From Candidatus Edwardsbacteria bacterium RifOxyA12_full_54_48 (GTDB taxonomy: Bacteria; Edwardsbacteria; AC1; EtOH8), in contig MFFN01000004.1 of NCBI GenBank assembly GCA_001777915.1, forward strand, positions 163,615 through 227,614: 64,000 nt of DNA, given 5' to 3'. The notes under the pieces were generated by a model, which was given only the letters and a program-made list of their open reading frames with translations, was not told where the DNA came from and searched no databases. Numbering within the stretch: the first letter of the stretch is position 1; the number at the start of each line of letters is the position of its first letter. Below are positions 25,955 to 36,669 of this stretch, in pieces. A program made the position numbers and the translations under genes.

Positions 25955-27079
25955 TCACCATTTCTTGATATAACACCTTCTCCGCTTGTGCTGCCGGGAT
26001 TCGAAATACTTCCAGTGGCTCTGCACCTTGACGTTCTCCTCCAACTCGATGTTGGTCTCGGCCGAGATCACCCCGTTCTTCATGGCCGAGCGGCACATCT
26101 CGGTCATCAGCAGGGCGTCGGCCCCCTTGCCCTGCAGATCTGGCCTTATGGCGCCCAGATAAAGATCGATCTGTTTGTTCTTTTTGCTGACCGCTTTGAG
26201 CAGATGGATGAACCCGAAGGGGAACAGCCGTCCCTTGGCCTTTTGCAGGGCTTTTGACAATGATGGCATGCCGATCACGAATCCGGCTACTTTATTGCTT
26301 GAGTCAAGCAGGATCTTGGTATAATCCGGCATGATGAACGAAAAATACTGCTTGATGTACATGGCGATCTGTTTCTCGTTCAGGGGGACGAAGGCATAGA
26401 TGGGGGCAAAGGCGCTGTTCAATACCTCGAACATCTCATGGGCATAGGGCAGCAGATCCTTGGCTTTTTTAGCGTTTAAAACTTTGACCCCGGCTTTCTG
26501 CATCACGATCTTGGCTATGCGGTCGGCCTTCTCGGGTATCTCTTTGGGAACCTTGACCTCGAACTCCACCCAATCCACGTCCTTGACGTATCCCAGTTTT
26601 TCCAGCTGCCGGGGATAATAGGGGTGGTTGTAGATGGCCGCCAGGGTGCCCAGCTCGTCGAAACCCTCCACCAGCATGCCCTCGTGGTCCATGTCGGTGA
26701 AGCCCAGCGGTCCGTGGATGCCGGCCATTCCCTGTTCTTTGGCCCACTGCTCGGCGGTGCTGAAAAGAGCCCGGACCACCTCAGCGTCATCGATAAAATC
26801 CACCCAGCCGAAACGGGCATACTTGTTGCCCCATTTTTCGATGTAGCGGTGGTTGACTATCCCGGCGATCCGCCCGGCCAGTTGTCCGTCCTTGTAGGCC
26901 AGCCAGAATTTGGCGTCGCAATATTCGAAGGCGGGATTCTTCTCCTGGCGGAGGGTGTGATACTCGTCCATCAGCAGGGGGGGGATCCAGTTCCGGTTGC
27001 CTTGGTAGATGGAGAAGGGAAATTCTATGAATTTTTTCAGGTCCGCCTTGGTTGCGACCTCTTTGATCTGTACCGGCAT
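25955..27079 (-). CDS. GNAT-superfamily acetyltransferase-like protein
   Basis: A 374-residue protein of a conserved family often listed as a GNAT-domain or hypothetical protein. The first part, FIEFPFSIYQGNRNWIPPLL, EYCDAKFWLAYKDGQLAGRIAGI and GWVDFIDDAEVVRALFSTAE, is an N-acyltransferase fold. A second acyltransferase-like unit contains VAGFVIGMPSLSKAL and AIRPDLQGKGADALLMTEM, the latter resembling the acetyl-CoA-binding loop (Q/R-x-x-G-x-G/A). The substrate is unknown. It has its own upstream region of 144 bases and is followed by the AT-rich orphan gene. Confidence 0.82.
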   Translation of the reverse strand: MPVQIKEVATKADLKKFIEFPFSIYQGNRNWIPPLLMDEYHTLRQEKNPAFEYCDAKFWLAYKDGQLAGRIAGIVNHRYIEKWGNKYARFGWVDFIDDAEVVRALFSTAEQWAKEQGMAGIHGPLGFTDMDHEGMLVEGFDELGTLAAIYNHPYYPRQLEKLGYVKDVDWVEFEVKVPKEIPEKADRIAKIVMQKAGVKVLNAKKAKDLLPYAHEMFEVLNSAFAPIYAFVPLNEKQIAMYIKQYFSFIMPDYTKILLDSSNKVAGFVIGMPSLSKALQKAKGRLFPFGFIHLLKAVSKKNKQIDLYLGAIRPDLQGKGADALLMTEMCRSAMKNGVISAETNIELEENVKVQSHWKYFESRQHKRRRCYIKKW

Positions 27080-27223
27080 AGCTGCCTTCGATTAGGTTTT
27101 CTATCTTGGTATTTAACTATCGTGATAAATGCGGATGATTTAATATTTTTGGACACGGATAAACACGGATCTAAAACAACTTTTTATTTCCGCCTAGATT
27201 CTCCGCTTCACAACATCTGTTTT

Positions 27224-29563
27224 TCATCTAAGTTCCACCACCGTCACCCCGTCCTGGCCCTCGTTCCACTCCCCCAGCCGGAAGGATCTCACCCGGGGAT
27301 CCTTGGTCAGCGCCTCCTTGACCACCTGGCGCAGCACCCCGGCGCCCTTGCCGTGCACGATCCTGACCGAATTTATCCCCAGCAGCACCGCCTCGTCAAG
27401 ATAGCGGTCCACCAGTTCCAGCGATTCCTCGGCCCGCATTCCCAGCAGGTGCAGCTCGGAATTGAAATGCCTCTCCTCTTCCAGCGACATTTTTACCGAT
27501 CCCGAACTTTCCTCCCTGCCCCGTTGCAGGGACCTCAGCTGGCCGCTCTTCAGGGTCATCCGGATGCCGCCCACCTGAACCTTGACCTTGCCCCCGGAAT
27601 CGGGCAGGGCCACCACTTCGCCCTCTTTTTGAACAGAGGGCACGTATACCGTCTGGCCCATCTCCAAAGGCTCCTTTATGGCCAGGTGGTCGTCCTTGTC
27701 CCCGGCCTCGGCGGAGGATCCCAGATCCAGCCGGGCCTCGGTGTCGCTTAGAATATTGCGGGCCTGCTTGATGCTGTCCTTGGATGCCTGTTCTTTTTTG
27801 ATGCCGGCCACCGCCATCTCCGAGGCGCTGCGGGCCTGGGCCAGAATATCCCTGGCCTCCTGCTTGGCCTGCTGTTTAAGCTCCTTGAGCTCGTCCTTCA
27901 GCCCCTGTATCTTGGACTGGTATTCCTGTGACATTTTCCTGGCGGCGTCCAGTTCGTCGGCCGCCTCCCGCTCCCGCTGTTCCATCCGACGCTTGGTATC
28001 CTCGATGTCGGAGATCAGCTCCTCCAGTTTGATGGACTTGGAGTCCAGCCTGGTCCGGGCCTCGGCCACGATGCTCTCCGGCAGGCCCAACCGCGAGGCT
28101 ATCTCCAGCCCGTAGCTGGCGCCGGGCAGGCCCATCATCAGGCGGTAGGTGGGCTTCAATGCCTGGCGGTCGAATTCCATGGCGGCGTTGATCATCCCCT
28201 CCCGGCTCTGGACGAAGCTCTTCAGCGCCCCGTAATGGGTGGTGGAGAGGGTCAGGCAGCCCTTGTCGGTCAGGTCCGACAGGATGGCGATGGCCAGCGA
28301 CGATCCCTCGGAGGGCTCGGTGCCGGCCCCGATCTCGTCCAGCAATACCAGCGATCGCTCTCCGGCCTCCCGGACGATATTGCCTATCTGCCGCATGTGC
28401 GAGGAGAAGGTGGACAGCGACTGGGAGATGGACTGCTCGTCGCCGATGTCGGCGAACACCTCGTCGAATACCGGCAAAGCGCTGCCCTCTGCGGCCGGGA
28501 CCTGCAGGCCGGACTGGTTCATCAGCACCAGCAGGCCGACCGTTTTCAGCACCACCGTCTTGCCGCCGGTGTTGGGCCCGGTGATCACCATGGTCAGCTT
28601 GCCGTCGCCCAGCTCCATGTCCAGCGGCACCGGACTTTCCAGGGCCGGGTGCCGGGCGGCAGCCACCTTCAGGTAGTTTCCCTGCGAACGCAGGGCCTGG
28701 GAGCACTGCCATTCTGAAGCCAGGCGGGCCTTGGCGATTATCAGGTCGAACTGCGATATCAGTTCCAGGTTCTGCTGGATGGGTTCGATCTCGTCCAATA
28801 TTTCTTTGGAGAATTCCTGCAGGATCCTCTCCACCTCGCGCTTTTCGGCCAGGATCACCTGCCGCATCTTGTTGTTCAGTTCAACGGACACCAACGGTTC
28901 GACGAACACCGTGGCACCGGATGATGAGGTGTCGTGGACGATGCCCTTGACCTGCGATTTGGCATCGGATTTGACCGGGATCACATAGCGCCCCTCCCGA
29001 ATGGTGACCACCGATTCCTGGATGGAGCCGGAGGAGGCGTTCATGATACTTTCCAGCTTGTCATAGATCCTGACCCGCAGGGCCTCCTGGTCGCGCCGCA
29101 GGTGGTACAGGGTGTCGCTGGCCCGGTCGGCCACCCGCCCGTCCGGCTCGATGGATCTGGTGATCCGATCCTCCAGCACCTTGTAGGCCCGGAAGCCTGA
29201 GGCCAGAGCGTCTAAAAGCGGGTAATCCTCCTTGCGCAGGCTCAGGGTGGACTTGATCCGGCGGGCCACCTCCAGATGGCGCCCCAGCTGCAGCAGCTCC
29301 AACGGCTCGATGATGGCCCCCTCGGCCGCCAGGGCGCCCAGGGCCGGGCGGATGTCCTGAACATTCCCGAAATCCAGCCCGATCCCGGCCTCCAGCATCT
29401 TCCTGGCCTCGGCGGTGACGGCCTGCTGTTCGGCGATCACCGCTGGGGAGGTGGACGGGGTTATGACCAAAGCCTCGGCCCGGCCATAGGGCGTTCCGGT
29501 CTTGCGGGCCAGGGCCTCCAGAACAAAGTTGAATTCTAATATTTTTAAACTATGGGCGTTCAT
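27224..29563 (-). CDS. mutS2: Endonuclease/ribosome-rescue ATPase MutS2
   Basis: A 779-residue MutS2. The ATPase core has Walker A GPNTGGKTV, LLDEIGAGTEPSEG as Walker B and the STFSSHMRQI signature. A long coiled-coil clamp follows (about residues 500-640), then a KOW-like linker and the C-terminal Smr domain with INSVRIVHGKGAGVLRQVV, the nuclease segment. There is no mismatch-recognition N-terminal domain, which separates it from MutS. MutS2 suppresses recombination or splits collided ribosomes in different bacteria. It is on the minus strand after the four-helix-bundle and cvpA genes; length and domain order are complete. Confidence 0.97.
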   Translation of the reverse strand: MNAHSLKILEFNFVLEALARKTGTPYGRAEALVITPSTSPAVIAEQQAVTAEARKMLEAGIGLDFGNVQDIRPALGALAAEGAIIEPLELLQLGRHLEVARRIKSTLSLRKEDYPLLDALASGFRAYKVLEDRITRSIEPDGRVADRASDTLYHLRRDQEALRVRIYDKLESIMNASSGSIQESVVTIREGRYVIPVKSDAKSQVKGIVHDTSSSGATVFVEPLVSVELNNKMRQVILAEKREVERILQEFSKEILDEIEPIQQNLELISQFDLIIAKARLASEWQCSQALRSQGNYLKVAAARHPALESPVPLDMELGDGKLTMVITGPNTGGKTVVLKTVGLLVLMNQSGLQVPAAEGSALPVFDEVFADIGDEQSISQSLSTFSSHMRQIGNIVREAGERSLVLLDEIGAGTEPSEGSSLAIAILSDLTDKGCLTLSTTHYGALKSFVQSREGMINAAMEFDRQALKPTYRLMMGLPGASYGLEIASRLGLPESIVAEARTRLDSKSIKLEELISDIEDTKRRMEQREREAADELDAARKMSQEYQSKIQGLKDELKELKQQAKQEARDILAQARSASEMAVAGIKKEQASKDSIKQARNILSDTEARLDLGSSAEAGDKDDHLAIKEPLEMGQTVYVPSVQKEGEVVALPDSGGKVKVQVGGIRMTLKSGQLRSLQRGREESSGSVKMSLEEERHFNSELHLLGMRAEESLELVDRYLDEAVLLGINSVRIVHGKGAGVLRQVVKEALTKDPRVRSFRLGEWNEGQDGVTVVELR

Positions 29564-29596
29564 AAAAAATAAAATACCAAATATAAAATATAAAAA

Positions 29597-29962
29597 CTAC
29601 TGTTTGCCTTTCATGGTGATTATGCTGGCGGCCAGAATATTGGCGATTTCCTTAGCCTCTTTCAAAAGTCTTTCCCCGGCAGCTTTATCGCATTTATTCG
29701 AATCGATAAGTATATCCAGCCAAAAGCTGGTCTCGTTGGCGGACTTCAGCGAGTAGCCGAAGAAATTTATAAAATCCTTTTTCGAACTTGCGGCAATCGC
29801 TTCGAAATGATTTGCCCCTATGCTGGTCCCGCTTCGCAACAATTGATTTCCTATGATTTTACATGATTGTGTTTTGGGAAGATCGTCCACGAATGCAATA
29901 ACATCAAGCACAAATCTCTTAATCCTTTTCCTGAACTCCTCCCTTTGTTGCCTTTTATCCAT
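29597..29962 (-). CDS. Four-helix bundle protein (23S rRNA intervening-sequence family)
   Basis: A 121-residue protein with the IVS/S23 family signature: FRKRIKRFVLDVIAFV, QLLRSGTSIGANHFEAIAASSKKDFINFFGYSLKSANETSFWLDIL, and a last helix containing LLKEAKEIANILAASI. Members were first found inside 23S rRNA intervening sequences and are also free-standing and scattered in candidate-phylum genomes, with no established function. Here it is free-standing between cvpA and mutS2, which normally adjoin, and is more AT-rich than either, so insertion into the operon is likely. Confidence 0.92.
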   Translation of the reverse strand: MDKRQQREEFRKRIKRFVLDVIAFVDDLPKTQSCKIIGNQLLRSGTSIGANHFEAIAASSKKDFINFFGYSLKSANETSFWLDILIDSNKCDKAAGERLLKEAKEIANILAASIITMKGKQ

Positions 29963-29992
29963 TTTTTATATTTGCCCTTTTATTTTTGATTT

Positions 29993-30544
29993 TTAAATCA
30001 CCTGCTCCACCTTCTTCGGCTCCGGGGTCTTCTGCCATTCCTGGTAGAACTCCTGGGCCTTGGGCCACAGCCCCTTGGTCTTTTCATACACCCACGGCGC
30101 CACCTTGCGGATGGAGCGGATCATCCCCGAACGGTCCAGCTTGTGGTTGAATTCCCTGGGCAGCGGCGCCAGGGCCAGCAGCAACAGGATCACCGATATT
30201 ATCAGCGCCCCCTTGACCAGCCCGATAGCCATGCCGCCTATCTTGTCGGCAAAATCCAGCGGAGTGGCTTTTATGATCTTGGACAGCAGCCAGCCCGCGA
30301 TGGTGATGGCCAAGAAGGCTGCCAGGAACATCACCACGAATCCGATGGTCGGCGCCAGGTGCGGCGGTATCCCCTTGAACATCTTCTGCAGGCCGCCGGC
30401 CGCGGCCGGGTGCAGTTTTAAGGCCAAGAAGAACGCGACGACCAAGGCGAGGATGCCCACGATCTCCTGCACCAGGCCCTTCTTGAAGCCGATCCCCACC
30501 GCCAGGGCCAGCAGGATCAGGATGATGATGTCTATCCAGTTCAT
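29993..30544 (-). CDS. cvpA: CvpA family membrane protein
   Basis: A 183-residue inner-membrane protein with four helices: IDIIILILLALAVGIGFKKGLVQEIVGILALVVAFFLALKL, then PTIGFVVMFLAAFLAITIAGWLL and a long fourth helix GLVKGALIISVILLLLAL. The sequence GFKKGLVQEI is the family motif. CvpA is linked to colicin V export and envelope homeostasis in E. coli. It leads the cvpA-four-helix-bundle-mutS2 cluster. The C-terminal 40 residues are soluble and charged. Confidence 0.93.
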   Translation of the reverse strand: MNWIDIIILILLALAVGIGFKKGLVQEIVGILALVVAFFLALKLHPAAAGGLQKMFKGIPPHLAPTIGFVVMFLAAFLAITIAGWLLSKIIKATPLDFADKIGGMAIGLVKGALIISVILLLLALAPLPREFNHKLDRSGMIRSIRKVAPWVYEKTKGLWPKAQEFYQEWQKTPEPKKVEQVI

Positions 30545-30665
30545 ATCTTTCCTGTCTTAGAAATTTTCTTTGTTATCCAACGAAGATCACATTGAACGGA
30601 TTATTTTATGCCACACTTCAACCTGCCGCTCATGATCGTTTCCTCAGTGTGACAAAACTCGATCT

Positions 30666-30703
30666 CCCTCTCCTAATTTATTAGGAGAGGGCAGGGGTGA
30701 GGT
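30666..30703. repeat. Dispersed hairpin repeat, family B, copy 1
   Basis: CCCTCTCCTAA and TTAGGAGAGGG form an 11-bp perfect stem with a TTTA loop, followed by CAGGGGTGAGGTC. A second copy at 33667-33704 has a swapped base pair in the stem. It lies between cvpA and rsmE. Confidence 0.75.
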
Positions 30704-30705
30704 CG

Positions 30706-31494
30706 CTACCCCAGCTCCCCCAGCCGGTCCAGCACCACGGTGGACAGCACCAGCCCGGCGGTCTCCGCCCGCAGGCGTCTTGAGCCCAAAGTTATGATAT
30801 GGCCCCTGGCTTCGGCAATGATCCTCTTTTCATTGGCAGAGAACCCGCCCTCCGGCCCCACCAGGCACAGTACTTTGCGGATATCCCTGTTCTCCGGCAG
30901 TCCGGCGAAGACGTCGGCCAGGTTCACTTTTTTCTCCTCCTCGTCGGCCATCAACAGCAGATCGTAGTTGACGAAGGTCTCGGACAGTTTCTTGAGATCC
31001 GCCGGCTCGCCGATGGCCGGCAGCACCGAGCGCAGGGACTGCTTCATGGCGGCGATGGCGATCCTCTGCCAGCGGGCGGCCTTGCCGCCCCCGGAATCGT
31101 CGTCCAACTGCGGCAGGCTGAAGCCCGGCTTGTCGTCGGCCGGCTTGACCACCGAATTCTCGGTGATCAGCGGGATGATGGCATGCAGGCCGATCTCGGT
31201 GCCCTTCTCGATGACAAAGTCCATCCGCTGCCCTTTGGGCACCGCCTGGGCCAGGCTTACCTGCTTGATGGTCTCGTTGCTCTTGCGCCTCCGGTTGAAG
31301 ATGTTGGCCGTAACGGCTCCGTCGGAGATGGCCGCGATGGTGCACTCGTATTCCCCGCCCTGCCCGTCGACCACCGTGATCTGTTCGCCCTTCTTGTGGC
31401 GCAGGGCTTTGGAGATATGCCGGGCCTCCTCCCCGGTGATCACTATCTGCCGGGCATCGATGGAGGACGGCGGAACATAAAAAAATTCAAACAT
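30706..31494 (-). CDS. rsmE: 16S rRNA (uracil1498-N3)-methyltransferase RsmE
   Basis: A 262-residue SPOUT-fold methyltransferase. The N-terminal PUA-like domain has ARQIVITGEEARHISKALRHKKGEQI. The C-terminal knot contains LAQAVPKGQRMDFVIEKGTEIG, then the SAM-binding loop LVGPEGGFSANE and LGSRRLRAETAGL. It methylates U1498 in the decoding region of the 30S subunit. It is downstream of dnaJ on the same strand; a structured repeat lies in the gap. Confidence 0.96.
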   Translation of the reverse strand: MFEFFYVPPSSIDARQIVITGEEARHISKALRHKKGEQITVVDGQGGEYECTIAAISDGAVTANIFNRRRKSNETIKQVSLAQAVPKGQRMDFVIEKGTEIGLHAIIPLITENSVVKPADDKPGFSLPQLDDDSGGGKAARWQRIAIAAMKQSLRSVLPAIGEPADLKKLSETFVNYDLLLMADEEEKKVNLADVFAGLPENRDIRKVLCLVGPEGGFSANEKRIIAEARGHIITLGSRRLRAETAGLVLSTVVLDRLGELG

Positions 31495-31629
31495 ATATTT
31501 TACCGAACATGATTTGTTTATCCAATGTCATTGCTAGACGATAATTACGGATTTCTAACGAGGCAATCTATTTTTGATGAAGTTCATCCACTTTGTTATA
31601 TAACTTTTAAGTTTAGGTCCCTTGGGGGT

Positions 31630-31773
31630 CCGGGGGCTTTGACGGCTTGACACCAGGGACAATAAGCGCATATATTGATATTGCTAAATTATATAATCCA
31701 AAAAGCAATTTGATGATGTTAGTTCCAAAGCCCCCGGCGCTTCTTTGGTTCTTTCTTGGCGACAAGAAAGAAC
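31630..31773. repeat. Dispersed structured repeat, family A, copy 1
   Basis: CCGGGGGCTTTG (31630-31641) pairs with CAAAGCCCCCGG (31726-31737). Next comes CGCTTCTTTG and a second hairpin, GTTCTTTCTTG (31748-31758), loop GCGA, CAAGAAAGAAC (31763-31773). The same layout recurs at 58876-59018 with a compensatory base-pair change in the first stem. It fills the dnaJ-rsmE gap; a 61-codon frame through it is not a gene. Confidence 0.8.
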
Positions 31774-31787
31774 AGAAAGCAAAATTT

Positions 31788-32969
31788 TTATTCCTCAAAC
31801 TGACTCAGATCCACCTTGTGCGGGCTGGGCACCCTGCCGTTCTGAACCTCGCCCAGCTGCTTCAGCAGTTTCTTCTCCTCGGAGGAAAGCTTATTGGGAA
31901 TGTATATCTCCACTCGGATCAGCTGGTCGCCGCTGCCGCTGGAATTCAATCGCGGCAGGCCCTTGCCCCGCATCCGGAATATCTTGCCGGATCTGGTGCC
32001 CGAGGGAATGGACAGCTCGGCCCTGCCGGACAGCATCGGCACCGTCACCTTGGCCCCCAGGGCGGCCTGGGCGTAGGAGATGGGCAGGGCCAGTACCAGG
32101 TCGTCGCCGTGGCGGTGGAACAGCGGATGCTCCTTTTCTTCGATGTAGACCAGGATGTCTCCGGCCGGGCCCAGCTTGGGCCCGATGTTGCCCTGGCTGC
32201 GCAGGGGGATGTAATTGCCGTTGGACACCCCGGCCGGAACCTTGACCCTGATGGTGGCTTCCTTCTTGACCCGGCCCTCGCCCTTGCAGGAGGGGCAGGG
32301 ATTGCTGATGATCTTGCCCTCGCCGCCGCACTGCGGACAGGCTCCCACGTTGATGAACTGCCCGAACATGGAGCGCGACACCTGCCGCACCTCGCCCGCC
32401 CCTTTGCAGGCCGGGCACTCCTTGATGTCGGCCCCGGACTTGGCCCCCTCGCCGTGGCACTCGGAACAGCTCTCGAATCTCTTCAGCTGAATGGTCTTCT
32501 CCACCCCGGTGGCGATCTCCTCCAGGGTCAGGGACAGACGGACATTCAGGTCGCCGCCCCGTCGCACCTGCCGGCCGCCCCGGGTGCGGGTGGACCCGCC
32601 CATCCCGCCGCCGAACAGCATGTCGAAGATGGATCCACCCCCACCACCGCCGAACATTGAGCCGAATATATCCTGGATGTCATCGCTGTGGGTGAAGTCG
32701 CGGCGGAAGTCGAAGCCGCCGGCCCCGAAGCTGGGATCCACCCCGGCATGGCCGAACTGGTCGTAGTTGGCCCGCTTCTTCTTGTCCATCAGCACCTCGT
32801 AGGCCTCGGACAGCTCCTTGAACTTCTCCTCGGCCGCCTTGGGGTCCTCCCGGTTCATATCGGGATGGTGCTTCTTGGCCAAGGCCCGGTAGGCCTGCTT
32901 GACCTGGCTCTCATCAGCGCTCTTGGGAACGCCCAGTATTTCGTAATAGTCGCGTTTGGTGGGGGTCAT
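31788..32969 (-). CDS. dnaJ: Chaperone protein DnaJ (Hsp40)
   Basis: A 393-residue type I DnaJ. The J-domain (residues 5-70) carries the HPD tripeptide in KKHHPDMN, which triggers DnaK ATPase. A Gly/Phe-rich linker spans about 75-145. Four CxxCxGxG-type zinc repeats follow: [24 protein letters not shown] and CPSCKGEG. The substrate-binding C-terminal domains complete the protein. It is the co-chaperone of DnaK encoded at 33980-35899, from which it is separated by a lipoprotein gene and repeats. Confidence 0.97.
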   Translation of the reverse strand: MTPTKRDYYEILGVPKSADESQVKQAYRALAKKHHPDMNREDPKAAEEKFKELSEAYEVLMDKKKRANYDQFGHAGVDPSFGAGGFDFRRDFTHSDDIQDIFGSMFGGGGGGSIFDMLFGGGMGGSTRTRGGRQVRRGGDLNVRLSLTLEEIATGVEKTIQLKRFESCSECHGEGAKSGADIKECPACKGAGEVRQVSRSMFGQFINVGACPQCGGEGKIISNPCPSCKGEGRVKKEATIRVKVPAGVSNGNYIPLRSQGNIGPKLGPAGDILVYIEEKEHPLFHRHGDDLVLALPISYAQAALGAKVTVPMLSGRAELSIPSGTRSGKIFRMRGKGLPRLNSSGSGDQLIRVEIYIPNKLSSEEKKLLKQLGEVQNGRVPSPHKVDLSQFEE

Positions 32970-32993
32970 AGTTTAGTTATGCTTAGTAAAATT

Positions 32994-33644
32994 TTATGGT
33001 GCATAAATGCAAACGAATTGATTTATTTTCGGATAATATGTCCACAAACCAGGATCTGCTTGTATGGGCTTTCCTGCAAAAAAAGAATAGCCTATTATCG
33101 GTTTGTTGCTATAAAATGACCAAAGTGAATCATAATCAATTGTTATCTCTTTTAAATCAATTGTTTCCGTTTTCATAACACCATTGCGCAAACGTTTCCA
33201 ATCTACTCTTGTTCTTTTGTTAGATACTTCAATTGTGTCACAAAGATATTCTGCAATGCGTGTTAAATACCAAAATTTCTTAGCACGCAAATAATCTAAA
33301 GTATCATCAACAAATCCTGCTATATAACTTTTATCATTAAAAAAAGTATCTATCTCGACTTCATTTGAAATAACTGCAAACAAAGTATCTTTACCTTTAA
33401 TAAATTCATAAGTCCATTCAACAGGTTTCTTCCAATCTATCACTTTCAGATGGTAATTGATTGTCGCCCAGTCGCCATCAACAGTCAGTGGAATCTGTTT
33501 GGTAATTACAGTATCCAGTAAATATTTTGCTGTTTTTTCCGGTGTTTGTTTTTGCTGGGTTGTTTGAGTTGCTTGCCTTGGCCCGCATTGGAAGAATACG
33601 AATCCGGAAAATATTACCAAAATAAAAGCGATGATTTTTCTCAT
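32994..33644 (-). CDS. Predicted lipoprotein, AT-rich, unknown function
   Basis: The start ATG ending at 33644 has GGAGGATTG just upstream and opens with MRKIIAFILVIFSGFVFFQCG, a lipoprotein signal with Cys after FFQ. The frame stays open 21 codons further upstream, but that part is only translation of repeat family B. The mature part of about 195 residues has no recognised family; it is aromatic and charged (YEFIKGKDTLFAVIS, WSFYSNKPIIGYSFFAG). The DNA is much more AT-rich than dnaJ and dnaK on either side, so the gene seems inserted into the heat-shock cluster. Confidence 0.75.
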   Translation of the reverse strand: MRKIIAFILVIFSGFVFFQCGPRQATQTTQQKQTPEKTAKYLLDTVITKQIPLTVDGDWATINYHLKVIDWKKPVEWTYEFIKGKDTLFAVISNEVEIDTFFNDKSYIAGFVDDTLDYLRAKKFWYLTRIAEYLCDTIEVSNKRTRVDWKRLRNGVMKTETIDLKEITIDYDSLWSFYSNKPIIGYSFFAGKPIQADPGLWTYYPKINQFVCIYAP

Positions 33645-33666
33645 CAATCCTCCAAAACAACTTTCT

Positions 33667-33704
33667 CCCTCTCCAAATTTATTTGGAGAGGGTTGGGGTG
33701 AGGT
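33667..33704. repeat. Dispersed hairpin repeat, family B, copy 2
   Basis: CCCTCTCCAAA and TTTGGAGAGGG form an 11-bp stem with loop TTTA, followed by TTGGGGTGAGGTC. One stem pair differs from copy 1 (30666-30703) with pairing kept. The rest of 33705-33935 holds other repeat-like fragments and no gene. Confidence 0.75.
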
Positions 33705-33799
33705 CAACTTCTGGATCGCTTCGTTTGCCAGGCTTCATGGTCTTCTGGCGATGACAGAAATCCTTGGGGTCTTCGTGCCTTGGTGGTCAAAGGGCATTG

Positions 33800-33869
33800 A
33801 TTCCTGTCTTCACAGGAATGACAATTTGGATTGCTTCGTTAGCAAATCCAACGCTGTCATCACGCAATG
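33800..33869. repeat. Dispersed intergenic repeat, family C, copy 1
   Basis: ATTCCTGT-CTTC-ACAGGAAT is a perfect 8-bp hairpin followed by GACAA, ATTGCTTCGT and CGCAATGAC. A longer-loop copy with the same three parts lies at 62205-62293. Such fragments are non-coding. Confidence 0.55.
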
Positions 33870-33935
33870 ACCCAAAGAAATCCGAAATATCCGTGCGGAT
33901 CCGTGTTCCATTACCCCCATATAAAAGCACAAATA

Positions 33936-33960
33936 GGGGAGAAGTATTTACCTTCTCCCC
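33936..33960 (-). terminator. dnaK terminator
   Basis: GGGGAGAAG and CTTCTCCCC make a 9-bp stem with a 7-base loop, 20 bases past the dnaK stop. On the minus strand it is followed by TATTTGTGCTTTTA. Confidence 0.65.
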
Positions 33961-33979
33961 TTTTGCCGTTCACGAAAAT

Positions 33980-35899
<1,920 letters not shown>

Positions 35900-35935
35900 T
35901 TATTCTCTCCTGATTTTCAATTGATTCTAAAGATT

Positions 35936-36532
35936 CTATTCCGTGGTCTCTTGATTCTGGTCCGCCTCCTCCGGATATTCTTCATTCGGCTCCTCCGGCT
36001 CCCCGCCCGGACGCTTGGATACCGTCACCCGGGCATGCCTTAGGACCTTGCCCCGAAAGACGAAGCCCTTCTCCACCTCGTCCAGCACCTGGTTGGGTTC
36101 ATGCTCGGCGGTCTCGATGGACAGAACGGCATCATGCCGGGCCGGGTCGAATTCCTCCCCTTTGCTGCTGAACGGCTTCAGCCCCTCGTTCTCCAGGATC
36201 TTGTGGATCTGCTGGTCTATCATCTGGACCCCCTGGTGGAACGATCTCAAGGCTTCGTCGTTCTCGGCCCCGCTCCGTGATGCCTCTATGGCCCGGTCGA
36301 AATTGTCCAGCACCGGCAGAAGCTTGGCAATTATGTTGCGGTTGGCTTCGGCCTCCTTCTCCAGATATTCCTTGGCCACCCTCTTGCGATAGTTGTCGAA
36401 ATCGGCCATGGCCCGGACATACTTGTCAAAATTCTCATCGGACAACTGTTTGTAATAGCTGCCCTGAGTGATCAGCTCCTTAAGCCTGGCCTTCAATTTT
36501 CTGTACAGACCGCTGTTTTTCTTTAACTCCAC
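35936..36532 (-). CDS. grpE: Nucleotide exchange factor GrpE
   Basis: A 198-residue GrpE with a long N-terminal coiled coil (residues about 10-75) and the C-terminal beta domain: LLPVLDNFDRAIEA, FHQGVQMIDQQIHKILENEGLKPF, DPARHDAVLSIE and VFRGKVLRHARVTV. It speeds ADP release from DnaK. The start is GTG with AAGGAG eight bases before it. It is the first gene of the grpE-dnaK cluster and has a near-consensus promoter. No CIRCE inverted repeat and no hrcA gene were seen here, so heat control, if any, is different. Confidence 0.94.
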   Translation of the reverse strand: MELKKNSGLYRKLKARLKELITQGSYYKQLSDENFDKYVRAMADFDNYRKRVAKEYLEKEAEANRNIIAKLLPVLDNFDRAIEASRSGAENDEALRSFHQGVQMIDQQIHKILENEGLKPFSSKGEEFDPARHDAVLSIETAEHEPNQVLDEVEKGFVFRGKVLRHARVTVSKRPGGEPEEPNEEYPEEADQNQETTE

Positions 36533-36606
36533 TAAACCGGCTCCTTACAATGCTTTGGAGGAAAATCGGCCCGGCTATCTTTCCCTGATAATTTTGGGAC
36601 CGAATA

Positions 36607-36635
36607 AATATAATCATTAAACCTGGCTTTGTCAA
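36607..36635 (-). promoter_or_regulatory. grpE-dnaK promoter
   Basis: TTGACA (36630-36635), a 17-base spacer and TATATT (36607-36612) on the minus strand, about 70 bases upstream of the grpE start. The same two hexamers occur in the rpsU promoter. Confidence 0.8.
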
Positions 36636-36669
36636 TAATTCCGGCTGTAAAAAACAGCTTGCCCCTTCC

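Noticed and set aside
27128-27190. GGACACGGATAAACACGGATC fragment upstream of the GNAT gene
   Set aside because: Looks like a decayed member of a common intergenic repeat, partly echoed near 33885-33910, but too short and imperfect to define.
31613-31798. 61-codon frame in the dnaJ-rsmE gap
   Set aside because: It translates repeat family A, including its stems; the similar frame at 58636-58920 shares only the repeat.
36533-36669. Search for a CIRCE element before grpE
   Set aside because: No TTAGCACTC-N9-GAGTGCTAA-like pair is present, only a housekeeping promoter.
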